Shown: piece after piece, positions 25,922 through 37,381 of the stretch
Layout: the number at the start of each line of letters is the position of its first letter
Position numbering within the stretch: the stretch's first letter is position 1
Assembly: GCA_030077755.1 (NCBI GenBank)
Contig: JAQJZZ010000019.1
Location: 1,624,501-1,688,500 of the forward strand
Reading direction: 5' to 3'
DNA: 64,000 nt
DNA from: Filosporella fistucella
Lineage: Eukaryota; Ascomycota; Leotiomycetes; Helotiales
Program-made: the position numbers and the translations under genes
Notes under the pieces: generated by a model
Told to the model about the DNA's origin: nothing
Databases searched by the model: none
What the model saw: the letters and a program-made list of their open reading frames with translations, nothing else

Positions 25922-27198
25922 GGTATTAATCTCAATTCAGGTTTTGTCCAGGCGAAAGAATTTGAATTGGGGAAACAAACGAGATGATAAGGAAAATGAT
26001 TTCCAATATAGAAGCAAATGTTGTCGGATGCCGAGCAATCACCTGGTTGCTGACATTGACGCGATAGATGCACTTGGCCCTGCAAAGAGGTACGAAACCT
26101 GGAACTCCAATGTTAACATCGCTTGATTGGACCCAAAGGGCAAAAAATCGAAGATGCGCATTCGAGGGACGGTGATGTAATCAAATTTACGCTTGACCGC
26201 GATGTTAAACCGTATATAGATCTGGATGTCAAAAGCCACCGAATGCAAATAACGGAGAGTAGCTGCATTGACCTGTTCGTAAAATTTAACTCCATCTGAA
26301 GAAGCAGCTGCTTGGCTGAAATGTTATCTTGCCAAGGTATTTGAGAAACAGTCTGTATGCATCTCGCCGAGGTGGATTTATCCGGACCAGATCACCGAAT
26401 ATGCGTCCAGAGGAGAGATAGATTGGTGCAGTTCGGCGACTTTTGCGTGTGGAAGGTCAGCGTGATGAAACCTGCCGAGGCGAGATGAAAATAGCTCGAT
26501 TCTTGTATTGATTTATCCGCCACTCCGAACAGGCGTGGCTTAAATTAAACTTTCATCTAGGTAAGCGTAAAACTTTTGGACTTGAATTCAATATATGTGT
26601 CGTGAATGACGGCATCTCGATTGGCAAAGTATATGCATACTTTTGACGTGAAACAATGTCTTCGAAGGAGTGCGGACCTTTCTCCTCGGCTTTCCTTCTT
26701 TAGTACGTATGACGTTCGAATGTCCTTGAAATGTCATTGATGGGAGATTACCACGACTGATAACCTTGGAGCCTCGTGATTCAATATATTTGAATTGAAT
26801 TGGACCTGGTTATGTAGCGACTGTTGGTAGCCTTAAAGCCATAAATGATACTTGGACGTCTGTCCAGAAAAGCGCACTTATCAATCAAGATTCAAGATGC
26901 GAATGGTGGAAACTCCCAAAGTCTGTTTTAAATCTGTGCGCTTTGGCGGAGTCTGAATAGCTGCACAATTGATTGAACATGTGTTGTAGAAATCTCCCGT
27001 AAGTATTGTTTGGGACGCTCGATCCTTCCTTTCGCCGACAAGAATTGCAGTATCTCTGGTGATGAAGTTCTCTCGAATTGAAACTTTGCACCCGCTCTAT
27101 CAATTTGATATATCCAACAGCCATATTTCATCTTTCAATATTTTGAGTGTCTTTCAATATTTTAAGTATCATTCTTTGCCTCATGATATCATACTCAT
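25922..27198. other. Intergenic, no gene seen
   Basis: This stretch contains the promoter of the af470-like gene and only short overlapping frames. An imperfect 19-bp tandem duplication lies near its right end. It is AT-rich and unremarkable otherwise. Confidence 0.45.
27131..27168. repeat. Tandem 19-bp duplication
   Basis: Two adjacent copies of TCTTTCAATATTTTRAGTR (27131-27149 and 27150-27168) differ at two positions. It looks like a local slippage duplication. Confidence 0.8.
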
Positions 27199-27930
27199 GT
27201 GTCTCCATTGACTCGAACCCTCCTTTCCACCAAGCGCTTTCGATCTCGCAGCCTAATATCCTACAGATACTTCCATCAGAAAAGATTCGGTCTTAAAATT
27301 CGTCTTGTGGGATATTGCTTCTTTGAGTACCTTCCCGCTGCCTACGATCTAGACCTCCAATGTCCGAACGAAGAGACTTGGATCAAACTCTTGTCCCAAC
27401 AAAAGCATCGCGAAAAACACATGGCTGGCTCCAAATCGACCAAAGAGAGTCTATACTTCCAAGGACCTCAACGAGAATAAAAAATAGCTTGTCGAAGATG
27501 ACACGGGCGAGGTGTGGGAGGCCGGCATTAGAAAACAATACCGATAAACACCGGAAGTGGAAAGCGCTTGACACCTATCTATACCCGAGATGAGGTCGTA
27601 CTCGTTAACTACATATACCACCAACAAGTGCAAACGTTTATGATTCTGGTCGAAATCCAAGGCGACGAATGGCTGACCAACGAAATCAAGAGACTTGATG
27701 AACATCGTCAAAATGAAGAGATTGGGGACTTTGGATGCGAAATGGTCTTATGTCTTCTGCACGCAATGGACGACGAGAAGAGACAAGTGAATGAAGAAGA
27801 TAAGGCAATATATAGTATGGAGAGCCCTTATTGTTTGATTACGATTGACCCTTCTTATTACACTGAGAAGAAGGACTCGAATGATTTGGAAGACGAAAAG
27901 CAAAATGCAAACATCGTAAAGCCAGTCTAG
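27199..27930 (+). pseudogene. Probable broken gene of unknown function
   Basis: Coding-like pieces alternate between frames. The first (27199-27480) encodes DLDLQCPNEETWIKLLSQQK and stops. The second, in the next frame, reads LVEDDTGEVWEAGIRKQYR between two stops (about 27488-27544). The third, back in the first frame (27529-27930), encodes DEVVLVNYIYHQQVQTF, LVEIQGDEWL, EIKRLDEH and EMVLCLLHAMDDEK. The pieces are charged and globular in character and look like parts of one protein, but no pair of splice sites I can find joins them, because the gaps are about 40 nt or less and lack good donors. I therefore favour frameshifts in an old gene over introns. The family is not recognised. No in-frame ATG opens the third piece. 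Confidence 0.35.
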
Positions 27931-29104
27931 GCCAAACTCTGCAGATGGATGACGAGTTCGAGAAGAAATGACAAGGAAATTGGAGGTGATCCTGCCTGAG
28001 AAGAAATCATTGTGAGGAAGGAGAAGTCGTGCTAGAGATTAAGACGCCCGCCACATAGGCGATGTGGACACTATACATAGGGAGAAAGAAAGGAGTGTAG
28101 CTGATATGATAATAAAGCGTAGTGCTCTTGATGCTCATCGAGAGAGTATAGCCAATTTCGGGATAGATAGTAACCAGCGAGCAGCGTAAAAGTACAGATC
28201 AATAAAGAGGAAGTATATTTCCTGAATGTCGCATACAGTATACAGGTCACGGACTATATATATTGTGGTAAAATTTTAACGGAAAAAACAAATGTTCTGT
28301 AAAATAAGTTGTCACGGAATTAATTAAAGGACGACAAAACGTGGCTTAATCGAAAGAGATAGAGAGTATTAGGAGTTTCAAAAGTGAAGAGACCAGGAGA
28401 AGTGAGCTCCATAATGGTCACAAGGTCTGGATCCGCTGTGGCTAGGGACTTATGACCCCTGTGATGTTCTGACAGATGTGTACCTTGTACGTAGGTCCTC
28501 CATAGGTGGGTGCATCTTGCAGTGCATTCAGTAATGTGCACCAACAGCACCCCGCATAATCGTCCGACAGGCTGCGGCCAAAAAAACAGACTATGAAATC
28601 CTTAGGGGTACATCCATTCTGACTGCAGAATACAGCAAAACAGAGGTACCAACCAGTAGCAGCCATTACGAACATGGTTGTACAATACAAACGTCAACTT
28701 CTCCAGCCACACTTGACTACAGGCTATTAAGCTTACCTTACCCTTCATTACCCTTATGAGTTACCTTACCCACCTCAGCTGGTGTGTAATGTGACTGTGC
28801 CCATCAGTGTGCGACCGCGACTATTCGTATCTGGTGTTCGTCGTTTATCGTTTAAATCAGATCAGATCACACCAACACGGCAACTTCCCCAATCCCAAAC
28901 CCAAATCAAACCTCGGACACAACACATATCCTCTACCACAAACAAACACACTTTTCCCGCCTCAAGTCTCACATCCATGAACAGTCCTCAATACTGTCAC
29001 CCTTCCACCGCGACTCTCTCACCATCATCTCGTCATCCTTACTATTCATCCGGAATAGATTCTTCAATCCATCATCTCTAATCTCCCGTCCGTTTGCCAT
29101 CGCA
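27931..29104. other. Intergenic: upstream of the bHLH gene
   Basis: The right half is the promoter and probably a long leader of the bHLH gene; around 28730-28775 there are several TTACC/CCTTACCC copies. A 77-codon ORF on the minus strand (28675-28442) encodes a hydrophobic start and eight cysteines, but nothing else supports it as a gene. Confidence 0.45.
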
Positions 29105-30093
29105 ATGGCATCCGCAAGTCCCCCAACCTCCGGTGAAGGCACGCAAAAGAAAGGAAAGAAACGCATCCGCTCCTTTACCACCGAAGAAAGAGCTGCTCAT
29201 CGAGTCATCGAGAAACAACGGAGAGAAGCTTTGAATGAAAGATTCTTAGTTCGTGATACCTTCTCGATGTTTAATATTCTGCTGACATTTAATTATAGGA
29301 CCTCGCTCGTCTTGTGCCACAACTCGCTCAAGCCAAACGATTATCCAAATCCCTCATTGTCCTCGAAAGTATTAGTTGCCTGCGAACTCAACGAAAGAAT
29401 TGTCTACAAGCTGCGATCGATATACAAGCTCTACTGGCGGAAAATCTAGAGCTTGTCACAGAGCTTAACAATTGGCGTTCACGTTATGGTCAGCCACCAA
29501 AAGAGGCCTCGACTGCAACTGATTCTATGGTCGCGTTGATGAATATGGAGAAGGATACATTCGGAACATTTCCAGGAGGATTTGGTGATAATGCTCAGAT
29601 TGGACCTATAATTGAGAAACCAGCAGAGGAGGATGATAATGCCGAGAATGGAGAGAAAGGAGATAAGGAGACTGTCGAAAGCGAACCTACTCCTGAGATA
29701 CATACACACACTGATAATAATACACCTCAGCCACAGCCAGATAACAGGAGTGGAATCAAATTCGCACCTATTCCTCACCCAGAACCACCACCTAATACGA
29801 CAATGTCAAATACACTTACCCAACAGAATATCAATTCTCAAGACTTTGCTAATGTAGCTGCGCCACCCGTACCAAATTTCGAAGCTCTTGACGAGGATTT
29901 GCTTTTGTATATGGATAACGAATTTGGTTCGATGATCCCAGCAGATGCACCACCACCACTTGGATTTCCAGACATGACTATGCAACAAAATGGTTATAAT
30001 TTCGGAATGCAAATGCCACAGAATGGATTTTATATGCCACCGATGGTTCAGAATCAGAATTACAATTATCATCCAGGAGATTCAACTCAATGA
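29105..30093 (+). CDS. bHLH transcription factor
   Basis: Two exons (29105-29248 and 29299-30093) encode 312 aa. The basic region and helix 1 (AAHRVIEKQRREALNERF) carry the His-Glu-Arg trio that contacts E-boxes. Removal of the 50-nt intron joins ERFL to DLARLVPQL, giving the loop and helix 2 (KRLSKSLIVLESISCLRTQR), followed by an extended heptad-like helix (AIDIQALLAENLELVTELNNW). The rest is acidic, Pro/Asn/Gln-rich and ends in a Met/Gln/Asn/Pro-rich tail, typical of an activation region. It should act in the nucleus as a dimer; target genes are unknown. The start is preceded by a pyrimidine-rich leader. Confidence 0.92.
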
Positions 30094-30196
30094 TGTCTCG
30101 GTCATTCAACACTTGAAGTCAATAAGTTCAAGGATTCAACACTCCAGGTAATAATATGAATTCCCTCTATATGCCACCCAATGCTAACAACTATGC

Positions 30197-31556
30197 TTAA
30201 AGATCTTTCAAAGCAGCTTCAATAGCAGCCTTGCTTCTTAACTCACCACCCTTGAATAAATCCAGTGCCTCGAAAAGACGCAATTTAGTAACCGGATCAG
30301 CCTCAATTGCCTTTTCCAATGCCTCACCATTATTAGCAAGATAATCGATATCAGTACTGGCAAGCTTTCCGTCCCAAGCAGTTGGAGCAAGTGGGTCGGT
30401 TTTTACGACCTTGGCGAGACGAGCAGGTGTTGGTGGTGCATTCTTATATGGGTGGGCTGATTTGGGAATACCTTCTCCTGGCTGTTTATTGGGATCATAT
30501 GGTAACTTTGCCAATTGCTTGAGGACAATATCGGAGATGGTGGCATGATGACAACCCATTTCACCTGCAGCCATTGCTTCTTCGGGGGAGATGAAGCTAT
30601 TACGGGTTAGGATGGAATATATTTTAGGGGGGATGGAACGTACCTGGCAGATTTCACCAGGGGTTGCTCTTTACCAGTCTCTTTGTAGAGACGTTTGTAT
30701 GTTTCGAGAATCTGAAGCATGCGAGGAGACATGGTGTGTTCAACAGCCGGATCTTTGGTATCTGGCCAGAGTTTTGCCTCTGCGTGTGCGCGAACCTCTG
30801 TTAGAGTTAGTATATGATCTCGTCAAGTAGAATCTGACTGACCATTGTAGTAGGGACTAATGTACAAACACCCAGCTTGACTAGAAGCAATAGCCTGTTC
30901 CAAACTGAAAAGTGAAGTCCCAAGTGTGCGAATACCTTCCTTGAGCAGAATCGGACCGGCGTTCATAGCTGGACCAGTAGCTGGGATCTTGATACAGAAA
31001 CGATCTTTAGATATCCCAACCTTTTCAAATTCTTCTGCGTAACTTCGTGCATGTGCTACCACTTTTTCGGTATCGTAGGCGTGATGTGGGGAGGTTTGAA
31101 GGAGAACTCGACCTTGAATGTTATCGATATTCGCGGCGCAGAGAAGGACACTCTATTCTCATTAGCTTTCCCCCTGCCGACCCAAAAGGAGATGAAGGAA
31201 GACGTACAATCCTATCCAAGATCTTCAACCATCCTTTATCTTTATACTCTTTCACTGCACCTAGAAACAACTCCCTGTTCTCGGGAATGGACATCTGCTC
31301 GTTGACTAGAAGCTGGTTGCTAGTCTGATTGTGGGGTTTGAAGGGAAGGCTCTTGGCGAAGGCTGGGTCCATTGAGTCGACGTCTACGTTGACTTTGGGG
31401 TGTTAGTTTTTTTGTTTTTATCAAAAGGTTCAGGAGAGATGTGATTTGTTAATTTGAAGATTGATTGAGTGGTTGAGTGCACGTGTAGAGAAAGTGGTAA
31501 GAGACTTACGTTGCTCCTCGAGCTTCTCGAGCCAGGTAATGGAGATACTACCCATG
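30197..31556 (-). CDS. Transaldolase-like enzyme
   Basis: Five exons (31556-31511, 31392-31208, 31152-30843, 30797-30644, 30596-30197) encode 364 aa. Transaldolase moves a dihydroxyacetone unit between sugar phosphates in the non-oxidative pentose-phosphate pathway through a Schiff-base lysine. Seen: an N-terminal NVDVDSMDP and TSNQLLVNEQ strand (the usual DATTNPSL is altered), NIQGRVLLQTSP, and CIKIPATGPAMNAG with the expected Schiff-base Lys132, followed by TLGTSLFSLEQA and LYISPYYNEVRAHAE. The C-terminal 100 residues (ARLAKVVKTDPLAP onward) are an extension beyond the barrel. The altered N-terminal signature marks it as a divergent paralogue and not necessarily the main cellular transaldolase. 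Every junction restores barrel strands in frame. Confidence 0.88.
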
Positions 31557-31844
31557 ATGACTGCTGGAGTATGCTGTGATGCTGTTGATGATATTTGCGA
31601 TGTTGAACGAAGATAGAAATGAATCCTATCGGTGACGGTTTATCCAAGACCAGACCAGAACCCTAGGGGAGACTATCCCTCTTATAACCTTCTTCTCTTG
31701 CTGTCCTGTTCTCTCTTGACCTGTCCTGTCCAGCTCCTAGCTAGTTCTCCCATGTTCCTCATTTCCTCTCCTGTACTGTCCACTATCTGACCTGTCCTGT
31801 CCAGTCTATTAGTCCTGCGCAGTGAATCCGACCTGCGTGGTACA

Positions 31845-31870
31845 ACTCACTCACTCACTCACTCACTCAC
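31845..31870. repeat. (ACTC)n microsatellite
   Basis: About six and a half ACTC units in a row in the transaldolase-side promoter. Confidence 0.9.
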
Positions 31871-31962
31871 ACCATGCCCTGTGCTGTCCAACTCGCCAGT
31901 TCAGTCTCTACCTGTACAGCGCACAGCTGCAAAATGAAGATATTGTAGTGCTACACACAGGG

Positions 31963-31981
31963 CAGACAGACAGACAGACAA
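31963..31981. repeat. (CAGA)n microsatellite
   Basis: Almost five CAGA units directly after a CACAGGG motif; a second short CA-rich run follows at 31988-31999. Confidence 0.85.
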
Positions 31982-32210
31982 ATAAAACACACACACAGGG
32001 CAACACAGGGCAAGAAAACATAGTGGGGTAAATACCTTTGATACGGAGTACTTACGAATGTCTCACCTCAACCATGCTACCTTACCTATGACGATCATTC
32101 TTCTTTCGCCTTAGCTGGAAAAGACCCCATTCTTGAATACTTTTTTGCTGTGGATATTGTGTCGATGTGGGGTCTTTTGTGTATTTGTATGTACGAGTAT
32201 GGGTGCATGT

Positions 32211-32234
32211 ATGTACATGTACATGTACATGTAC
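32211..32234. repeat. (ACATGT)n self-complementary microsatellite
   Basis: Four overlapping ATGTAC units. The sequence is its own reverse complement and can form a hairpin. Confidence 0.85.
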
Positions 32235-32362
32235 CTGGTCCAGCCTTCTTGAGGCGGGGGAGGGGTACTGTGCAGGGCAAGGCTCATAGGGTGGGTCGGT
32301 AGGTCGGGCGAGGCGGCAGAGCATGGTATTTGTTGCAGGGTACGTACCTGGTCGGGAGTGAT

Positions 32363-32390
32363 GGTTGTTGTTGGTGGTGGTGGTGGTGGT
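32363..32390. repeat. (GTT)/(GGT)n microsatellite
   Basis: GTT units grade into about six GGT units. Confidence 0.85.
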
Positions 32391-33290
32391 GCAACACACA
32401 GGGCAGTCAGGGAAGGCAGTAAGTGTGGATGGTGCTTGGCTACGAGTCAGGCATTTCAGCGGGGTCGGGTTATTTCGAAGTTTCCATCGTAGTGTTCCCC
32501 GGATTTTGCTACATGCTCTTGTTTTTGTGATGCATGCGTTTCATGGTTTCATGTTTTGAATGGGTTGGGGTGGGGTAACTGCATATGTATTCGGGAGGAA
32601 GGTAGAAAGCGATGATGATTTTTGGGGGGCAAATGTTGATAATTGGCTGTGGTCTTGTACAAATACTTTGAGTATTGGTAGGTTCAGTAAGTTGCTGAAA
32701 GGAGCCATTCTTTCAAGATGACAGAGATTTGTGGGTTCTAAAGATAGTTATTTGCCTGCTATCTCGCCCTGTATATGTTAGGCATGAAAATCGATAGCTG
32801 TCGTCGTGATAGAGCCTCGATATTTGCAATTGTGTAGGAGAACATAAAAGTTACTCATGTTCTCATTGTCATTTGCGTGCATTTAGGGATTGTTAATTTA
32901 GAAGATGATATTTCACAAGGCTAGTAGAACATGATAGAATGATGGCTTTCTCTTCCCCTGGTTCTATGTGGACCATCCTGCCCAGGTGATATTATATGAA
33001 ATAGTGACATGGCAGAAATTTCGATTCTGATGCTTATTCCATGTATGGTTCAGACGGCTTGTTATTTTGAGGAAAGGCAAAAGAATGACAACTTTCCCCG
33101 GATTTCATTCAATGTGTCCTGTGCAGGAGAGTTTTATAGTGGAGTCTCCAAAGTAGGGCGGGGAAATGAACTGATATTGATGATGCTGTGGTGTCGATAC
33201 TTGGGTCTGGCGGGGTTAACCTTACAATTACCTTGTCATTCCCGGACCAAATCCGAGGGTGAGATGATAAGAAGGATCTAGACATCCGAG

Positions 33291-33857
33291 CCTGTACAGG
33301 ACAATTACTCTTCGAATAAATCATGGTCTTTGGAAGACATATCTGTAACCTGTACAGGTGTCCAAGTAGTCATACTATCTTAAAGTTGAAAAGTAGTAAA
33401 ACCTTGGTAAAAACTACCTGCACAGGCAATTGTGTAGCTATTTTGATGGCGGGGCTATCCGCTCTTTGCACCAAAATCTGGCTGAGCATGACACTAACAC
33501 CATCTCACCGATGTGTCTTTTCGCCCTGCACAGTATACATTTGATACATGTCCAAGCATCATATGTTCTTCAGCGGACTGCGGGGTTATCCTCACACCTA
33601 ACGCCTCGCGCCAAATCCAAGCTGTAGTTGTACAGGGCGAGAGGGCCAAAGCTAGAAAACAACAGAGCTAAGACTTTCCACCGGACTTCTGTGAGCCGCC
33701 CCCCTAACCCCCTAGTCTTCTTTTCTCTCACTGTACAGGGGCAAGCACAAGCCTATCTGCATCTGCATCTGCACTGTACAGGCCTTCCAGCATGAACTCC
33801 TCCCCCACTCTAACCTCCTTCATAGTCCTGCACAGGACAATTACCTGTACAGGGCAA
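33291..33857. repeat. Cluster of CCTGYACAGG palindromes
   Basis: Perfect or near-perfect copies of a 10-bp palindrome occur at 33291-33300, 33349-33358 and 33844-33853 (CCTGTACAGG) and at 33417-33426 and 33827-33836 (CCTGCACAGG). Nine-base versions occur near 33731 and 33773, and half-matching copies near 33526 and 33630. Two copies are followed by the same ACAATTAC (33301 and 33837). The spacing is irregular (58, 68, about 300, 17 bp), which argues against a tandem satellite and for dispersed protein-binding sites or remnants of a small repeat. Confidence 0.75.
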
Positions 33858-34353
33858 ACACCTCACCCTCACCCCAGATTCCCAACCGAAGAAGGAGGCA
33901 AATAGGCACCCAACTACCCCGCCTTGCATCTGACACTGACAAGTTCATTCATTCAATCCATCCACTCTTCCCATGGGGTCCCCATACCCATAAAACCTCC
34001 TACCGAGAATACTCATCACGCCAGTTACCTTTTCATGCGGGTCCTTCTTGGCTGCATATACAGGGGGTTCCCCGGATTTGGAGCTGGTGAATTGGGAATA
34101 GACTAAGTGTTTTCCAAAAACATGTTTTAGGGATAAGACGGGAAATTGGGAGAGGGGACATTGGGTGATGATTACTTGGGAGGAGTATAAGACGAGTGGG
34201 ATTTCCAGTGAGATTTGAGGTTTTTTTTGGTTTCAATTTCAAGCACAGGCTTGAAAGGATTCTTTTGGATATTGTTTTTGATACAGGTTTATTATTGGAT
34301 TCTTTTCGAGTTGAGATCTCGGATACACCGGAACATCCGAATCATCTACAATC

Positions 34354-37034
34354 ATGTCGGATAAATCGATGAAGAAAGACGCCGCTCATATCGAAGACGT
34401 AGAGGATGTGAAAGTACAAGGTGCAATTGACTTCACGCAGAATGTCAATGCAAAGTAAGTCTCCTCTTATATTTCTCTCGCCCTCACGAATATAATCCAA
34501 AGTTTTAAAAATCACCTTAACACCCACCACAGAATCTGTAACCCTCTCGCCGGTATTCCCAAAGCAGATCTCTTTTCCAGAGTGGATTCTTTCTGCGATG
34601 CATACGGTCTCTCTGATAAAGTTGAAATCTTTCGGAAAGGTGCTCTTGTTGCACAGAGTCCAGATGATTTTGATAATATCGACGAGTTGAATGAGGAGGA
34701 TAAGAGACAGTTGAGGAGAGAAATTACTCGTTCGTACACCTGTTTTCCACCCCTTCCTTCCGAATGGGAGAATTTCATGAGAGATTGCGTACTAATGATT
34801 ACTGGGATTCCATCAGATAAATGGCATCTCCCATTCGCACTCTATTTCACCATCGCAACATGTTCCCTCGGTTCAGCTATTCAGTAAGTATTTGCCCCTC
34901 GAACCCTTGTGAACACTCGCTAAACATATAGGGGTTGGGACAACACTGGTGCAAATGGTGCGAATCTTTCTTTCCCGGAAGAATTTGGTATTGAGCATAA
35001 TACATGGTTGGTGGGGTTTATAAATGCTGCGTAGGTCCTAATGTGGAAGTGGAAAACGATTACTGATTTTTTGTAGACCGACTATTTCGGGATTGTTTGC
35101 GTGAGTTATTCCCACCTAGCCACATTGCTGGTGTCCAAATATTGGACCAAGCACGCTGATATAATATACACAGTGCCTGGACAGCAGACCCTCTAAACAA
35201 CCTCATGGGCCGTCGCGGCGTCATCTTTTTCACAGGACTCTTTTGCGTCTTCCCTGTTCTCGCTCAGGCTTTCGCGCAGAATTGGTGGGGATTACTACTT
35301 ACACGTCTCATTTTGGGAGTTGGTACGCATCCCCCGCCTCGCTTTATCGAGATCATTCTCTAACTCAGATGTGCCTCTAGGCCTCGGTATCAAGATCACT
35401 ACCATCCCCATCATGACTTCTGAAGTCGTACCTGCTACCATTCGCGGAGGACTTGTAATGAGTTTCCAGCTCTGGGTAGCTTTTGGAATTCTAATGTATA
35501 TCTCACCCTTCCACTCCCCGCCTTGGATGCATTATACTAACATCAAACAGTGGTTTTTGCTCTAACCTCATCTTCATGGATGTCGGTAGACTGGCATGGA
35601 GAATCCAATTAGCAGCTGCTTTTGCACCTGCTGTCCCGATCTTGATTATGATTTGGTTTTGTCCTGGTAAGTCAAATGAATCTTTTGGTGGTGTGAGCGG
35701 AGCTGACACCTGGAATACAGAGTCTCCTCGTTGGCTATTGAAGAAACATCGTATCAAGGAGTCTTATGCTTCTTTCTGTAGGCTGAGAAATACTGAGTTG
35801 ATGGCTGCAAGGGATTTGGTAAGTAATTATCTGTAAGATGAGGATGTCAAGCTAACAGAATGTAGTACTATGCTTATTGCCAATTCATCACCGAAGAGGA
35901 AGTCTTCGGAGGCAGCACTTTCTTGAAGAGAGCCACAGAACTCTTCACCATCCCTCGTATCCGTCGTGCGACAATGAGCGGTGGTCTCGTAATGTAATTC
36001 ATTCCCTCTCCTTCCCTTTTCTCGTACCCATCCCAGCTTTCATTCTATACCTTTAGTATCTTTAAAATCCCTTCAAAATATAAATTAACATGTATCACAG
36101 GATCGCGCAGCAATTTAGTGGAATTAATATAATGGCGTTTTACTCTAGCACTATCTTCTCTCAAGCCGGCTACGACGCAAAACACTGCCTTCTCGCCTCC
36201 TTCGGGTTTGGTCTCGTGAATTTCATTTTCGCTTTCCCTGCTATATGGACTATCGATACATATGGTCGTAGAAATTTACTCCTTTTTACATTCCCGAATA
36301 TGGCTTGGTGTCTGGTTGTCGCAGGATGCTGTTTCTTGCTTCCTGAGGATAGTGGGGCAAGATTGCCGTTGATAGCATTTTTTATTTACTTGTTCACAGC
36401 TTTTTATTCTCCTGGTATGTTGGGTTGGAAGTGCAACTCCTATGATTTCAGTAGCTGACTGTTGAATTTAGGTATCGGACCTGTACCGAATGTCTACTCA
36501 GCTGAATGCTTCCCCCTCTCACACAGAGAAATAGGGGCTGGATTTTGTATATGTGTCAATAATACTTTGTCCAGTATCTTGGGACTTACTTTCCCGAGTT
36601 TACTTGCTGGGATTACGCCTGCGGGAGGTAAGTGTCCCATTTCAACATCAAAATTGTTCTAACAGCTCTAAATAGCATTCGGATTCTATGCTGGTTTAAA
36701 TATGTTGGCATTTGTACTTATCTTCTTCCTCCTCCCTGAGACAAAGTAAGCCATCCCTCCTATTATTTCCATTACCACCTCTCAATCTTCAATTCCTACT
36801 CCCAGCTTGCATAGCCCCAACTCACATTCAACTCGCAGACAACGTACCCTCGAAGAACTTGACTACGTCTTTGGTGTACCAACTCGGAAGCATGCTGCAT
36901 ACTATAGTGGAACATGGTTACCATGGGCAGTGAAGAGATATATACTTTTTCAGAAAACTGCATCCATCCCACCTTTGTATAATCTGGAAGGATTTGAGGG
37001 TGGACATGTAGCACAGGTGGGAATTGTTCATTAA
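34354..37034 (+). CDS. MFS sugar/polyol transporter
   Basis: About 13 short exons encode roughly 640 aa. The N-terminal cytosolic region (about 150 aa, with [11 protein letters not shown] and acidic stretches) is typical of a fungal sugar-porter subgroup that has an ordered segment before helix 1. Then follow MFS landmarks: [19 protein letters not shown] (loop 2-3 motif, here NLMGRR), [28 protein letters not shown], the ESPRWLLKK motif after helix 6, [17 protein letters not shown] in helix 7, [11 protein letters not shown] and the [15 protein letters not shown] motif after helix 12. First exons are 34354-34454 and 34533-34883; the last runs to the stop at 37032-37034. The substrate is not predictable from sequence; hexose or polyol is likely. 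Divergence from a transaldolase-like gene fits sugar metabolism. The very high intron number was not fully resolved to the base. Confidence 0.85.
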
Positions 37035-37381
37035 GTGAAGTATGTTTGAAGTTCGTCGAAGTAAGAGGATGAAGGAAGAGTTCAGAGCTGGTGGATGGAG
37101 TTCGGTGAGGGTTGGTGAAGTCTTTTTAATATATCATAGGATAAAATCTCAGCTTTTCCCTTGACAAGAAAAGTTATTCATTCAGATGAAAGGGGATGAA
37201 ATGAAATGAAATGTTGCCATTGATATGGCCTATAGTCTCCCAGGTTTCCTCCTGGCCAATGTCCCGCATTTTGCCCTTCCATGACACCATCATTCGTTAG
37301 ACCTTCAGATCCGCACAATACCCTCAGCCCAAAATCACCCACATGCCTCTAGCCAAAGAGTTGATGGTCCCCACTTTGCCC
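37035..37381. other. Convergent intergenic region
   Basis: About 350 bp lie between the stop codons of the transporter and the metallopeptidase. It contains a short GAAAT repeat near 37196-37214 and otherwise only 3' UTR-like sequence. Confidence 0.5.

Larger units (their letters stand above)
31557..34353. promoter_or_regulatory. Long divergent promoter region with microsatellites and CCTGYACAGG palindromes
   Basis: This stretch of 2.8 kb lies between the start codons of the transaldolase-like gene (minus) and the MFS transporter (plus), so it must house both promoters. It contains ACTC, CAGA, ACATGT and GGT microsatellites in its left half. Many copies of CCTGTCC, ACAGGGCA and CCTGTACAGG-type motifs are scattered from about 31690 to 33860. 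No gene-like frame was supported; short frames at 32082-32399 are simple-sequence artefacts. Confidence 0.7.

Noticed and set aside
32082..32399. 105-codon minus-strand ORF in the divergent promoter
   Set aside because: Its translation is made of microsatellite-derived Thr/His/Val runs.
31557..34353. CRISPR-like array from the repeated CCTGTACAGG units
   Set aside because: Units are 10-18 bp with irregular spacing, and the genome is eukaryotic.
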